This document shows, one piece after another, positions 1 to 11,223 of a DNA stretch of 64,000 nt. The notes below the pieces were generated by a model. It was not told the origin of the DNA and searched no databases. It was given only the letters and a program-made list of their open reading frames with translations. The position numbers were made by a program, and so were the translations under genes. Numbering within the stretch: the stretch's first letter is position 1; each line of letters opens with the position of its first letter. This DNA comes from Stropharia rugosoannulata (Eukaryota > Basidiomycota > Agaricomycetes > Agaricales > Strophariaceae). Location of the stretch: the NCBI GenBank assembly GCA_028532985.1, contig JANCIK010000001.1, forward strand, positions 3,410,001 through 3,474,000, written 5' to 3'.

Positions 1-512
1 CAACCCTTTGTTTTCGAGGTGTTTTCGCGACCGAGGATGACATGCGAGACGCAAAAGATGCTATTCCGTTGCCAACCGTTATTCATTTTCACTGTTATGG
101 CCTATCATACACAGATGTGTAGTTTCTCTGATAGTAGAGTAGTAAAAAGATCCTCTTTATGCACATGCGCTGCATTGAGCTCGTCAGTCGGTCAAATTAC
201 CTTGACAGAGTTCGCAGGACAGGAAGTGCGGGGGTGTGATTTTAGTTATTTGCTCTATTTTGATTACAAGTCCAGTGTAATACAAGTCCATCCATCACTT
301 CGGTGCACAGAACGTACGAGATCGTGTTGACCTTGCGGAAACGAGGAATAAAAAATATGAAGCAGAGGGGGGCATCAAATATGGTGAAGCGATAGCAGGA
401 TAAGGTAATAATATTATATATGGCATAAGATCGTCGTAAAGTTCCTTCCAATCCACATACGCAACAAGCGAAAAATCCAATAAGTCAATAAAACAAAACA
501 CGATCGAGCGCG
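1..512. other. Intergenic, 3' flank of the Csc1-like gene
   Basis: No coding region is supported here. The longest open frame (19-330, +) begins at a non-ATG codon and resembles nothing I recognise. The stretch is moderately AT-rich and probably holds the 3' UTR and terminator of the minus-strand channel gene that ends at 513. Confidence 0.5.
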
Positions 513-3500
513 CTAATTACCAGGCGCTCTCCGCACACCGCGCCCTGCCATATTTGGGGTATTATCCTGTGCAGGTCCAGGTTGCTGTTGGTATCCTTGG
601 GGGGTGTTGTAATCAGATAACATGTTCCCACTTGTCTGTCTTGTGTGTTGTTGTTGTTGCTGCTGCTGTGCATATGCATTATACGGTCCCGCTGACTGCG
701 ACCTAGCATTGAGCATGCTGCTGTTGCCCTGTCGTATATGTTGCGGTGGATGCTGTTCGGGCGTCCCGTAAGCCTGATAAGGACCGGGTGACTGCCTGCC
801 CTGTGCATTGAGCATGTTCCCACTTGCCTGTCTAGCATGGTATTGCTGGTGCTGGGCGTATGCTGCGTTCGGACCCGGAGACGCCGACCGTTGCTGAGGT
901 GGGTACTGCATAGCGTTATATGGACCCGGTGACTGGCCTCTGGGCGGCATTGTAGCGAGCATATTCCCGCTTGCCTGTCGCTGATGTGCAGATAGTTGGT
1001 GAGATTGGTGTGAGTGGTCGGAGCTCGGATAGGGGCTTAAGGGTGATTGGGCTAGATTGTCCGTGGACATGTATGCAGGGCTAGGAGAGTACGAGCGGTC
1101 CTGGGGTCTGTGAAGCGGTGCTTCGCCACGTTCAGTGGGATATAGTGAAGGAGGAAGAGAGGGAGTCAACGACTGCTGAGAAGCGAATGCTTGCGACTGG
1201 AAGGCAAGTGACGAAGGGTGGAGTAACGGTTCTTCCATTGAATCTAGCTTGGACATTTCAATCTCTGATCCTCCTTGTCCATGAGCGAGATAACCCTTAA
1301 GAGCATTGGAAGACATATTGGGCCGATGCGTCCGGGGAGTGTTACCAAATATTTCTGTTGCAGCAATGGAACGAGCATCCCAGTCGAGCTCACCACGATC
1401 GCGCTGGTACAAAACAGGGTCATATTCAAGATCACGCTGAATTAAAGCAGGCTTGGTTAGAAATGCTAGTAACATAAAACACACAATACAAACACACCTG
1501 ATCAATGGCTGCAATCTTGATACCACCTGGCACAATCTGGGCTTCCATACTTTGTCCGCCATATTCGTCTAGCTTGGCTGAGTCCTTCCCTATTCTGCCC
1601 TGGTATACTTGAGCAAGCAGTGGCATCATGCTCTTATGCAACATAGGAGTGAAAAGTTCTGCATGAAGGGCTGGGTGACCGAAGCGCTTCTCCAATCTAT
1701 TGCTCTTGGCGTCGGCACGCTCTGAATAGGTCTTGGCCAGTTCGATTTCTTGAGGCGATGGATTGAAGTAGTAGAATTCCGGATGGTAAGTGCGATTTAT
1801 GTAAATTTTGAATGCGACAATCATCAACATGGGTGGGATGGTTGCGACCCAGCGGAAAGACCTGAATTCGAATTGCAGCCCGATAGCTGATTCAACAAGG
1901 TAAATACGGCATGGAAAGGACTATTAGAATAGAGTACTTACTTAGAAGCATGAGTAATTGCATGAGAAACACACAGACCAGAAGGCGGTTAATGACAACA
2001 TTCCATATACGCTAGACAGACAACATGAGTTCGATGCGATGTGATTTGGTAAAGAGGACTTACTCCTCCACTTTCGACTTTCGACACAAAGACGAACATG
2101 AGCTGGTACTTGTAGACCCAAGAGCTCATCCAGAAGACCACTGCAGCAGCAAGGACGACCAACGGAGCAAGAGGTGCAAAGACAAGTCCAACTGCACCCA
2201 TGAATAGCTGAAATGGTGTAAGTCAACAAATAAACGATGAAATAAAGATCTTAAAGTGGCATACAATGTTTGAACTATGGAGCAACATAATTTAGTTTTA
2301 AAAGTGATAAATAGGGGGAAATCTCACTAGTAGACGGCATATTGGAATTCAGGAGGTTGCGTCCATTCACGAATATCTCGCGGGGTACGGCCAAAGACAC
2401 TGAATCCAGAATTTAAACACATATCACAACCAAGTAGGTAAAGTAGTTGCTTACTGGGTCTTGAAAGACAACCATACCAAGTTAATGATTTGAGCAAGGT
2501 CGAAGACAGCAAGGAATCCACGAAGACTGAAAAATAATTTATGATATATTACGTCATAAGCTTGTCAAATATCTGGAAATGACGCACGGGAAGTATGTCA
2601 ACCAGTATGATGCTTGATTGATATATGTCTGATTGATGCGTGCAGGCAGTTCTGTACATGGCAAACGTCAAACCACAACGAAGTAAAGAAATAGAACAAT
2701 GCCGTACCATGGAGGTTATCTACGATTTCCTTGAAACTGGCTTTTCTACCTATCTGAAGGACTATCTGCTGGACAGAGTCTGTTGCGAAAAGTCAAAATT
2801 GACATAGTTAACTCCGCTCAAAATGCTTAACTTACTGAAGATGACACCGAGAAGCGTGAAGATGATTAATTGCGAGATAATTAGGAAAGCAAAATATCGC
2901 GCAACGACAGCGCGGTCGAGTTTCGAGTGGGTAAGACCGCCCATATACTGTAAGTGATAAAAGTGGTTAGTACGCTGTATTTAGAACATGCTCGAGCGAA
3001 CGTTACTTTAGTTAGCCAACGCATGATGATGGGCAAGAAAAATCCAAATAGTCCAGAGATTGCAGGAGGCAAAACACCTGACACGAATGCAAAGGAAAAT
3101 GAAGAGTCTTCGAACCAGCTTTGCAGGAAGGGCACGTAAGTTCTCAGCTATATGATGTAACAGATGAGAATCGCATTGAGGGAGTCAAGGAGTATCACTT
3201 ACCGAATCCAAGTTAGCCAAAACAGAAATAATGAACAACGGAACTGTGTTGAAGAAACAGACAGCGCATAGCCAAATAAATCCCAAGGTTTTCTTTCGAG
3301 CAAGTTCTGCGTCTGAGGCATTCATATTGCTCCAAATCTGCGGAGCCGTCAATAATGCACCACAATAGCATCATGTAAACATACAATGTCCTTCGGATTG
3401 GGTGCAAGCTCAATTTCTGTTCCCTTGGGGTGCTTGCCCGAGATGATCTTCGCTACGACGTGCGCATAGGGAACAGCAGCCATGCTGGCAAAGCCATAGT

Positions 3501-4695
3501 TTTCAGCCTTGCGAGTCGCAATTTGGGTCCGGTACTCTTCAATGGCAGCTTCCGTGCGCTTAAGCTTGGTGCTATCTACCTTTCAAAACAAGTATCAGAA
3601 GATGCGTATCAATCAACTTACGTGTAGAAGTCAATGGCATCCTTCTTAGTACCCCCACATCCGCACTTTGCCCCAATCCGAATCGTAGGCCTCTTTGCCT
3701 TTATTTTTCCGCCCTTAAGATATTTGACCAGAATCTCTTCGAACTCCCGCACTGTTTGATTATGATAGTCGATGAGATCCGGCAATTTGCCGACCTTGCG
3801 ACCAACGTGTACGCTTGTAGTAGGATACGGGACTTTGACGGACTCGAAAATAGTTTTGATGCCTTCATCACTTTGCAGTTTCTTGGGGACGCGTCGAACC
3901 TGGAGCGTACGGGCATAGAACGACTGCAGATATTCTGGGGAACGAAACCACGTGTGTCTGAGCCGCACCATCGACTTCCAGTGCAAGTTCACACAGAACA
4001 CGATGAGGATGGTGATGAGGTACGTTACAACAACGTGTGCATAGAGGAAGCTGCCGCCGACATCACGAATGGTCAACATGCTGAGGATGTCGCGGTTCTT
4101 TGCCTTCACATGCTTGATGTTGTAGACGACGTTAATGGGAACGAGGATGCCGCAGGCCATAAGCGCAATGCCGCTAAAGAGAGTGCGTAGGAGGCGTAGG
4201 AAACGTAGGAAGGCAACAGCGTCAAGACCAATTTTGTCTAGCAGTTCCGGTTCTTTCGTATGTAATAGAGGTGGCAGCCATCCACATAGAGAGTCGGATA
4301 TACGGGGAGGTGGTTTATTGCCTTCATGGTATTTCACTTTGGGTTCGTAGATAATCTGTAAAGAAATGCAGAGTGTTAGGCGCTATACCGACCTTATTGG
4401 GCAATGAAGCAGTCGTGATTAGATGGGAAAGCCACCGCTACCAACAACCCTCGACACCATGGCCACTACGTCTTAGATAGTATAGAGTCCTCGACGTACC
4501 TTGTTTTTAGGCCGTAGGATGTTGAAGAAAAGGATGGTAATAACCTGATAGGACACTTAGCCTATTTCCAAAGTAGCTAGAAGAAGGGCAACTTACAGAC
4601 ACTATACTCATTAGCGCGACCTGCGAACCCACAGCTGCGGGCGCCAGCGTCCGCGAACTGTCATCAGACAGAGTGTTGTCGATGATAGAGCTCAT
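513..4695 (-). CDS. CSC1: Csc1/OSCA-type (DUF221, RSN1-like) calcium-permeable stress-gated cation channel, multi-exon
   Basis: Predicted plasma-membrane mechanosensitive or osmosensitive cation channel. The ATG at 4695 opens a short extracytosolic N-terminus followed by a first membrane helix, interrupted by introns. The large exon at 3618-4337 carries the family N-terminal region: W-P rich linker, two hydrophobic segments (FLRFLRLLRTLFSGIALMAC; FLYAHVVVTYLITILIVFC), then the cytosolic RRM-like loop with LQVRRVPKKLQSDEGI and a basic stretch. Further exons from 3400 to 1440 encode the remaining helices, including LPPAISGLFGFFLPIIMRWL and the YYFNPSP segment near 1780. The last exon gives a cytosolic tail of about 300 residues, rich in Q/S/P/Y, built from degenerate repeats of SGNML and SPGPYNAY. 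About ten introns are implied and I did not fix every junction. Family assignment is firm from sequence pattern; the individual ion selectivity is inference. Confidence 0.88.
515..1010 (-). repeat. Degenerate protein-coding repeats in the Csc1-like C-terminal tail
   Basis: The tail repeats a block of roughly 25-30 residues: QASGNML / GNSSMLNA / QTSGNML alternating with QSPGPYNAM / SPGPYQAY / QSAGPYNAY, plus a run of seven glutamines (CAA/CAG repeat around 645-670). At DNA level the units differ at many positions, so this is an old tandem expansion rather than a recent microsatellite. Confidence 0.7.
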
Positions 4696-5737
4696 GTTGA
4701 AGGTTCACCCGTGGTGGAGTGGGACACGAACCGAGAAAGAGGAGACAACAGCAACAAACGAGCGATACTGGTCCGGAAAAGAATGTCGAGAATGAACAAA
4801 TGAAGACAGGGTTAGGCGACGCGACGGCAAACAATGCCGTTCTATAATGGGGGTCTCAAGGTAACAAAACAGGGGCCCCAAACAACAACGGCTTGCTTTT
4901 GTCAGCTTCGGACCAGAATACGCCTTTACCACGCCAGACCAGTATTCCACTGTTTTCCATTCAATGCATGTTTGACTCCACCTTGCTCCCGCTTCTCCTG
5001 TCCTGTTTTTAATAGAGACATTATTGATAATTATGACTTGATTACGATATGTCAAAAATATCTAATTAACATCATGCGAAGCACCCTGAACTTTGAAGCA
5101 TACCGTCAGGTTTATTGCACTTAGTAAATCAAATCAGACGAATCAAATGGCCTACGGCAACCATCTGACAACGCTTGTGTGATATTGGTTATGGCGTTGA
5201 ATGTACGCTACTGCTACGACAATTCACTTCATAGATATAGCAGGGTCCGCCGAGGGTGGTCAATTGGTGGTCAACGCAAAGTTAGCATTTTGTCTTCGAC
5301 CATGCAGTGCAGACGCCGTGCGCCCGAGCGGAAGTTATTTAATCTATGCTATGTAGGCCAATGAAGACCGTCTTAACATCTATGCTGGGTTGGGTATAAG
5401 CCGAAGCAACATGACCTTTCAACTGATGTAGGCATGCCGACCATTCATCGTGAAGTTTGATCTTCCGCAGCAACCGCCGTTGACGAACTCTTAATCACTG
5501 AGATAAAGCAGCGTCGGATGGGAGGACTTCGAGCAACCTTTCCACCGAAGACAGATCTTGATGTAAGTAAATCAAGCATTTCACAAGTTGTCAAAACCTG
5601 TGCGAGGTGGTTAAGTCCCCCGGACACATTGTGTCATAGGGCTAAACTTGACTAGCTCAACCTGTGCTTTGTGATAAGGCGACGTCAGCATCTGTAGCAA
5701 GCGTCGGTGCAGGACATACTCCGTCATCACTCTTGAT
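4696..5737. other. Intergenic between Csc1-like start and NFKBIL1-like stop
   Basis: About 1 kb without a gene I can support. The part next to 4696 should be the promoter and 5' UTR of the channel gene. Open frames here (for example 4705-5055 on the minus strand, 4834-5124 on the plus strand) are short, lack splice context and are unrecognised. Confidence 0.5.
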
Positions 5738-6910
5738 TTATCCATCTCCGATGAGGGAGTTCAGCGCGCGACTGACTTGCCCAATAGCTTCCTTCACCTT
5801 CTCTTGCTCGTCCTTTTTTATTCTCCTCATGAATCTACCCTCAAATTTGTCTGGATGGAAACGAAGGAATGTTTCTCGTAGTTTGTCCCTCCTCTCTTTC
5901 TTTTTCGCCGCTTGGTCTATGGGAACCGGAAGTAAGAATGATGCTATAGCATCCGCTGTAAGCTCTTCAATAGCGATGGACTGCGGTGTAGCGCTGGTAT
6001 CTTTTTCACGATTTCGTCTTTCATGCCAATCCTTATGGTACGCCGCAGCTACGGGCCAGGGGATATCGTCGAAAGATAGCACTGCAGCCCCTTTGGCGAC
6101 TTGGATGTTTTTGGAAGTGGCATCAGCAGCGCTTGCAAGAAGATGCGCCCATCGCGCGTTATACTCTTCACGAGCCCACTCATACCGCCGTCGTTCGCGC
6201 TCCAATTTCTTCCGCTTCCGTTCTTCTTCAGCCTCCTTCTCCAAGCGAGCAGTTTCCGCCTTTTGTGCCTTCTCCTCAGCGCGTCTAGCAGCTTTAGCTT
6301 GCTTCTTTCGTTGCTGCTCAGCATACTCTTCAGCGTGGGTCTTCCTATCAGATCAACTCATTCTGAGTAAAAGCATTATATTGACCAGTAGGAATCTACT
6401 GTACCTATACATGCCCGCCCTGATCCATTCCGCATATTCTTCATCATCCATGATGCTAGGATCCAGCTTCAAAAAATCATCTCCCTCAAAAACGTTTGAT
6501 CGTGACTTGCCGCCAACAGTCCGCCAGCGATCAGGTACGTGTGCATAGTCGTTGAGTCGAGCTTCCATGGCGTCCAGCCGTTCGTCATCGCCCAAGGCAT
6601 CAAACATCTTCTCTCTGAACAGCCGCTCCTCAATTTCCGCCTCCAACCCATCAAGATTTGCTTTGTGAGTGTGTTGGTGGAATCCATGAGATGAGGAGTT
6701 GGAGGGACCGGCAGGCATTGGCCCAATTTCCACATCATCTTCGTCACTCGAGGCCCACTTTACATGCGAGGTATCTTCATATGCACGAGCTCTCTTCGAA
6801 GAGGACGAGGCTGCCTCTTCGTGTTTCCTTTTCTTCTCTCTTCTCCTTTCCTTCCTAAGACGGTGTTGAGCTTCTTCCTCTGGAGTGCGTTTCAGTTTAA
6901 GTTTGGGCAT
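5738..6910 (-). CDS. NFKBIL1-like protein (IkB-like, J-like C-terminus), two main exons
   Basis: Small, very charged protein starting MPKLKLKRTPEEE at 6910; the upstream GTG-initiated extension is not a eukaryotic start. Exon 1 contains a KR-rich nuclear-localisation-like stretch, a DEDDVEIGP acidic patch and a predicted helical region (AEIEERLFREKMFDALGDDE). It is spliced after MYR (donor GTACAG near 6405) to a long coiled coil of E/K/R (TARLEKEAEEERKRKKLERE). The C-terminal region LRETFLRFHPDKFEGRFMRR followed by a helix is the hallmark of the NFKBIL1 family and resembles a degenerate J domain. Animal members carry ankyrin repeats at the N-terminus; none is visible here, as is usual for fungal relatives. 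The animal protein acts in nuclear mRNA processing; a similar role here is inference. Confidence 0.75.
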
Positions 6911-7277
6911 ACCAGCTGTATCCACGAAGGATCACGGCGTCGTGATACAAGCTAGAGAGAACGTCTTGGGAACACCAATGATTTAGCGAGAATTAACCCA
7001 CAATGACGAAAGCTGAAAGCAAGCACGTTTTTGGTGAACATCCTCCTTCCAAATCGGGATAAATAAGTTATAAATAGATATGATAAGTTACAAGAAATTG
7101 TACGACTTCATGTCAACTTAGAGAGCCGCAGTCCGGGTTTGCTGCATGATCTAGAGTTGGGATCTACCAGAATTTTACACATGTGGCGACTCCCTGATCC
7201 TGGAAATATGGAATCAGCTCTAACTACAACATTGGAGCGATTTTATGTAAAGAAGACGCATACTTTAAATAAATGAG
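6911..7277. other. Promoter region of the NFKBIL1-like gene / 3' flank of the next gene
   Basis: About 370 nt of AT-rich sequence with GATA-type words (gatatgataagtt around 7078). No open frame of note. It separates two minus-strand genes transcribed in tandem. Confidence 0.5.
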
Positions 7278-7907
7278 TTAAGGTTTTCGTCGCCAGGAAT
7301 TGACTACGGTCCTCCGTATAGGTTCTATAATAATTCTTGAAAATGCAGGAGACAGATACAATGAGGCTGCAATTCTAACAGGCAGCAATGCCTGTCCTTT
7401 TTTCAGTGATATGTACCCGCACTACAATCAATTTCGGCGACTCACCTTAGTTGCACCGTATGCAAAGATGGCATTTGCCACATCGCCTGCAATATGGTTG
7501 GTATTCTTTGCCATTTCTTCAACATCATCGGTGACTCCGGGCGCCCGTTTCTCATAGCCAAAAATACCATAGCGCCTGCCAATGCGGATTGCCCAACGGT
7601 CGCCTTCGTCAACCCAAGTTCTTATCTTCTGTCTGCTCCATCCAGATATATCGTTGTGTGTAGAGGAGTCACCTTGATCTGTACTCGCCAGAGCCCGTTG
7701 TTTGTCCTCAATGACGGCAGATACGACGCGCTCTCCGATTCCCAGTGCCCGCGCACCGTAGAATATGCCGACCACAGGAACAATCGCCGTCAATTCATGC
7801 AGAATTCCGAAAGAGAGGACAAGTGATGGCAGTGGGGCGCCTGTGCGCGCAGAGACGGCGGCCAGCGCCTGCTTGTATCGAGTGAAATTACCCGTTGGCC
7901 GCGACAT
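7278..7907 (-). CDS. Conserved fungal small membrane protein, probably mitochondrial (unnamed family), two exons
   Basis: Starts MSRPTGNFTRYKQAL at 7907 and encodes 191 residues in two exons: 7907-7446 and 7391-7278, joined over a 54-nt GT-AG intron (7392-7445) that preserves frame (YGATK / ALLPVRI). The N-terminus is basic, followed by a hydrophobic segment (VLSFGILHELTAIVPVVGIF) and a GARALGIGERVV motif. It then has a WVDEGDRWAIRIGRRYGIFG block and a C-terminal hydrophobic/basic end (SLYLSPAFSRIIIEPIRRTV). I recognise this as a layout conserved across fungi and associated with the mitochondrial inner membrane, but I cannot name a function. The start lies 140 bp from the divergent gene at 8048, so the two share a short promoter. 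Confidence 0.7.
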
Positions 7908-8047
7908 GATGAGAAGAGAGAGCAAGTCGTGCGACTGTGCGGGGGAACGGCAGGCGCGGCAAGGTTAAATAAGCCCTAACCATAGCTCCGGAAAAACCGT
8001 GCCAAACCTAAGTGCTCCGAACGCCCTTTACTGGTGACGGCGACGCC
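7908..8047. promoter_or_regulatory. Compact bidirectional promoter (140 bp)
   Basis: This is the only sequence between the divergent ATGs at 7907 (-) and 8048 (+), both of which open mitochondrial-type proteins. No canonical TATA box is visible. Confidence 0.5.
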
Positions 8048-9533
8048 ATGTTCTCGCGAGCCGCTCGTGTCCCCCCCGTCCTCGTTCCATGTTATCGACA
8101 TATATATCAGCAGCGCGCGAGGCTGGTTACTACCGCAGCCGCTGACGCGAAAACACCCGTGCCACCAAGCATCAAGCGAACGGCGTACTTCAGGACGTGG
8201 AGAATACCTGCGAACCTCACAGAATTATATACCGTGATTCGGGAGGTGGAAAAAAAGTACGGGAAGATTGCCACATATCACTTACTTAAGGTACGCTTTA
8301 CCTTTGGTTCTACATTCTGTCATTTTCATCTCCAGGCTCTCTTTCTTTCTTTCCCCTGCTGCTATCGTCCTGGCCGCTTTATAGGACTTTGAAGATCAGA
8401 CACGTTACCAGCTGCTGTCTTATATCGTATTTGAAGACCCCGAATCTTTACAACGCATACCTGAGAATGGCATTGAACTGACTGTTCCAGTCAATCCCAC
8501 TCCCAAACCATACTACGACATAGGTATTGACGAGGTTGAGTCGACTTTGTTCAATAATACGCCCCCATCCACCTCCGACACTCCAGCGGATGAGAATGGT
8601 GCGCCTGTGTTCGGGTTTAAGCTGATGCGCTCGCGTAAGTTTAGCACACTATGTTGGGAGAGAGAACTGACCGACTAGTTTTATGGCTCTATAGCTATGG
8701 AATACAAGTCCGAAAGGATTCCGCGCGGAGTGATTTACCAGAATACACCTTACCGGTCAATGGAGCACTTCCAGAACTGGGCTGGATTTGCGAAACTAGA
8801 TCCATTGGATCCTCCTCGCACTATTGTAGAACGGGAACTCTTCGCCAACCGGACGGAGATCGACCAGAACCGCATGAGAGCAGCTCTTCAGCTCTGCGCC
8901 CGTCATTTCATTGCGAGAAAACCACCCGTGCAGCCACGTCAGGAACAAACCTCTATCGCGCAAAGTGCATCGAATGAAGCCAGCTCTACTTCACAGAGTG
9001 CATCAAACGAAACTACTTCTACCGCGCGGAGTGCATTGGATGAAGTTACCAGTACGAGTACGGCTGCACACGCCTCCCCCGAAACTGTTGCCCCTGCTAC
9101 GAAAACTACTGTCTCCAAAACGGACAAAACCTCTTCACAAAAATCATCTACTCTGCCACGGTCTGCTGCACAACTTGCCGCAGATAAAGCAACAGAGCAG
9201 GCGAGGAAAGGTGTTGAGGGTGCCAAAAAGGAAAGCAAGGACAAGGCATCAGGAGAGACCAAATCCACTGAGTCAAGCAAACAAAAGGCTGTCAGCACGA
9301 GTACCAAGCTCGTTATCCCCCCTGCAGTTCAGATGCCCGCTGCGTCGCAACGCAAGAAGGATCCTAAACCCAAGATCAAGGCTGCGAAGAATCCCAAAGC
9401 GAAAACTAAGTCCAAGCAGGAACCAGCGGATGAGTCAAAACCTCAGCCAGAGCCAGCGGCGAAATCAGAACCGGAACCAACGAAGGCTAAGGGACCTCTG
9501 GAAAAGCTTTGGAGCTTGTTCTCGGGGTCATAG
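8048..9533 (+). CDS. Mitochondrial-type protein of unknown function with low-complexity A/S/T/K/P tail, three exons
   Basis: ATG at 8048; the reading frame extends upstream only to a GTG. Exons 8048-8290, 8385-about 8636 and about 8692-9533 are joined by GT-AG introns (94 nt and about 55 nt). The N-terminus (MFSRAARVPPVLVPCYRHIY) is basic and lacks acidic residues, fitting a mitochondrial presequence. The ordered part contains FRTWRIPANLTELYTVIREVE and, after the first intron, DFEDQTRYQLLSYIVFEDPE, then MEYKSERIPRGVIYQNTPYR. From about residue 240 the protein becomes a disordered A/S/T/K/E/P-rich tail with short repeats (SASNE.., STAR). I do not recognise the family. The small divergent partner also looks mitochondrial. 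Confidence 0.65.
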
Positions 9534-11223
9534 CGGTCAGCCTCGCAATACCTACAGCGCATGTACACATGGATAGTACATAATTGCATAATACGTATAA
9601 TCACATTCTCTGCGGATTAGGACATCTGCTACTCATATTTATTTTTAATTTTCAGTGACACCGGCGATTTGTACCGAAGTCGACGATTTCTTCAACTGAG
9701 ATGTGGACGGTGACATGGTGACACGTTATCTGCATGAACTTCGAATGCACAGAGTTGTTCTGAATACTAGAGTGGCATACATCTAGCCAAAACAAAAACA
9801 AAAAAGGTTTTTCCGACGCTCGAAGCTATCCTAATGTCTGTTCCCCGATATTGCCCAGTCCTTGAAATCACTGCAGTTCGCTGAGACTATTCTTCTCCAC
9901 GAAATGTACTGACTTGACTCACGACTTTGATAACCATTTAGCTTTCTGACAATAATACAACCGTCAATCCGACACTGGCTGGCATCTAGTTTGCGCAATC
10001 AACGAGAACGAGACTGTACAATACGCCGCATGGCTATATCAGGCTCGTATCAAGTACCTAGCAAAAACCTCACAATGGACCCGGTTCGTTTTATCCGGGC
10101 AATGATCTTACAGTCTGCCAATATGAACATGTAGGTAAGCAGCCATCTAATAGTGGGGTTTAAGCTGCTTTGAGAGGGTTCACAAGGTCGCCACCCGTGT
10201 CTCAAGACAGTTTTGTTCACTTAATAACGTCACTCCATATGAGGTTCATTCAGGGTATAAGCTTTCCTCACTGCAATCAAGGGTGCTTGCATATAAAGAT
10301 AAATTCATTGGTAACATGTGAGCATCTGCATTCGAAGTTGAGATGAATCAAAGTTACATATCAAACATTCAAGTCGATACTCGATTCACAAGACTTGTCG
10401 ACGCATGGCTTGCGTATGGCAGTCCTATGTCGGATCATTATTGTCAGAGATATGGAAAGCAGCTCGTGTGTCGACTCGATAACGTTCTTTTATACCTGCG
10501 ACATCAGTCAATTGAATCATAATTCAGTTGTAACTATAGGCTTCCTCAACGTCACGTAGCAGCCAGGCAGAGATTATCGTGGAGTCAGGCGTCTTTGCCT
10601 TGGAAGTGGGCCTAATCAGAAAATGAGAGTCAACCGTTCATGACAGTTGCCGGGTGGCTACGCTTGGTATGTATTGCGGTGACCGTCATCCATTCAAGTT
10701 TCCGGACAATGATGCGAAAACCCAATCGGGATGTTCCGTGGCGTGAGGACCACCAATTTGTTCAAGCACTCATGCCAGTGCTTGTGTATGTACATTTTAT
10801 TCTGTTTTCCCATGCTATTCATGACTCTCCTTCTCGGTGCTCGGACGCTCTTAAGAGCTTCTTATCCGTTCTTCAAACCTTACTCGATCTCAGCTTCGCG
10901 ACGCAATGTGCTCCCGGTTCGCACCTCGATCCGAGTGCAAATGCTCGTATGCACCGCACACTCCCGCTCAATGCAGCCTGGACTTATGGGGACATCGATA
11001 AGGAACTGTCAGATGCACAGAAGAACTCCAATATGAAAACTACAACACACGTATGGGTACAAGCGCATTGCTTCAAATGCAACCAAAGTCAGCTGGCTGC
11101 ACTCCAAAAATAGTTTAGATCCTCAACTCCTTTGAGCCCCCGCGTGTCTATATTTGACGCTTGCAAGTCCGCTGCTTTAAAGTCAGTGCCCCTCCGCGTG
11201 CGGCTCTTTGCCCCCCTGTCGAC
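9534..11223. other. Intergenic, 1.7 kb, no supported gene
   Basis: Holds the 3' flank of the preceding gene and the promoter of the UNC93-like transporter. One ATG-initiated frame of 157 codons (10640-11113, +) has no recognisable motif, no splice signals and a Cys/His/Ser-rich composition; I treat it as chance. The rest is AT-rich without repeats. Confidence 0.5.

Noticed and set aside
5664..6548. 294-codon plus-strand frame over the NFKBIL1-like gene
   Set aside because: It is the reverse complement of the K/E/R-rich coiled coil, giving an S/L/F-rich shadow.
10640..11113. 157-codon ATG-initiated frame upstream of the UNC93-like gene
   Set aside because: No recognisable motif, no introns in an intron-rich genome, and it overlaps the probable promoter of the next gene.
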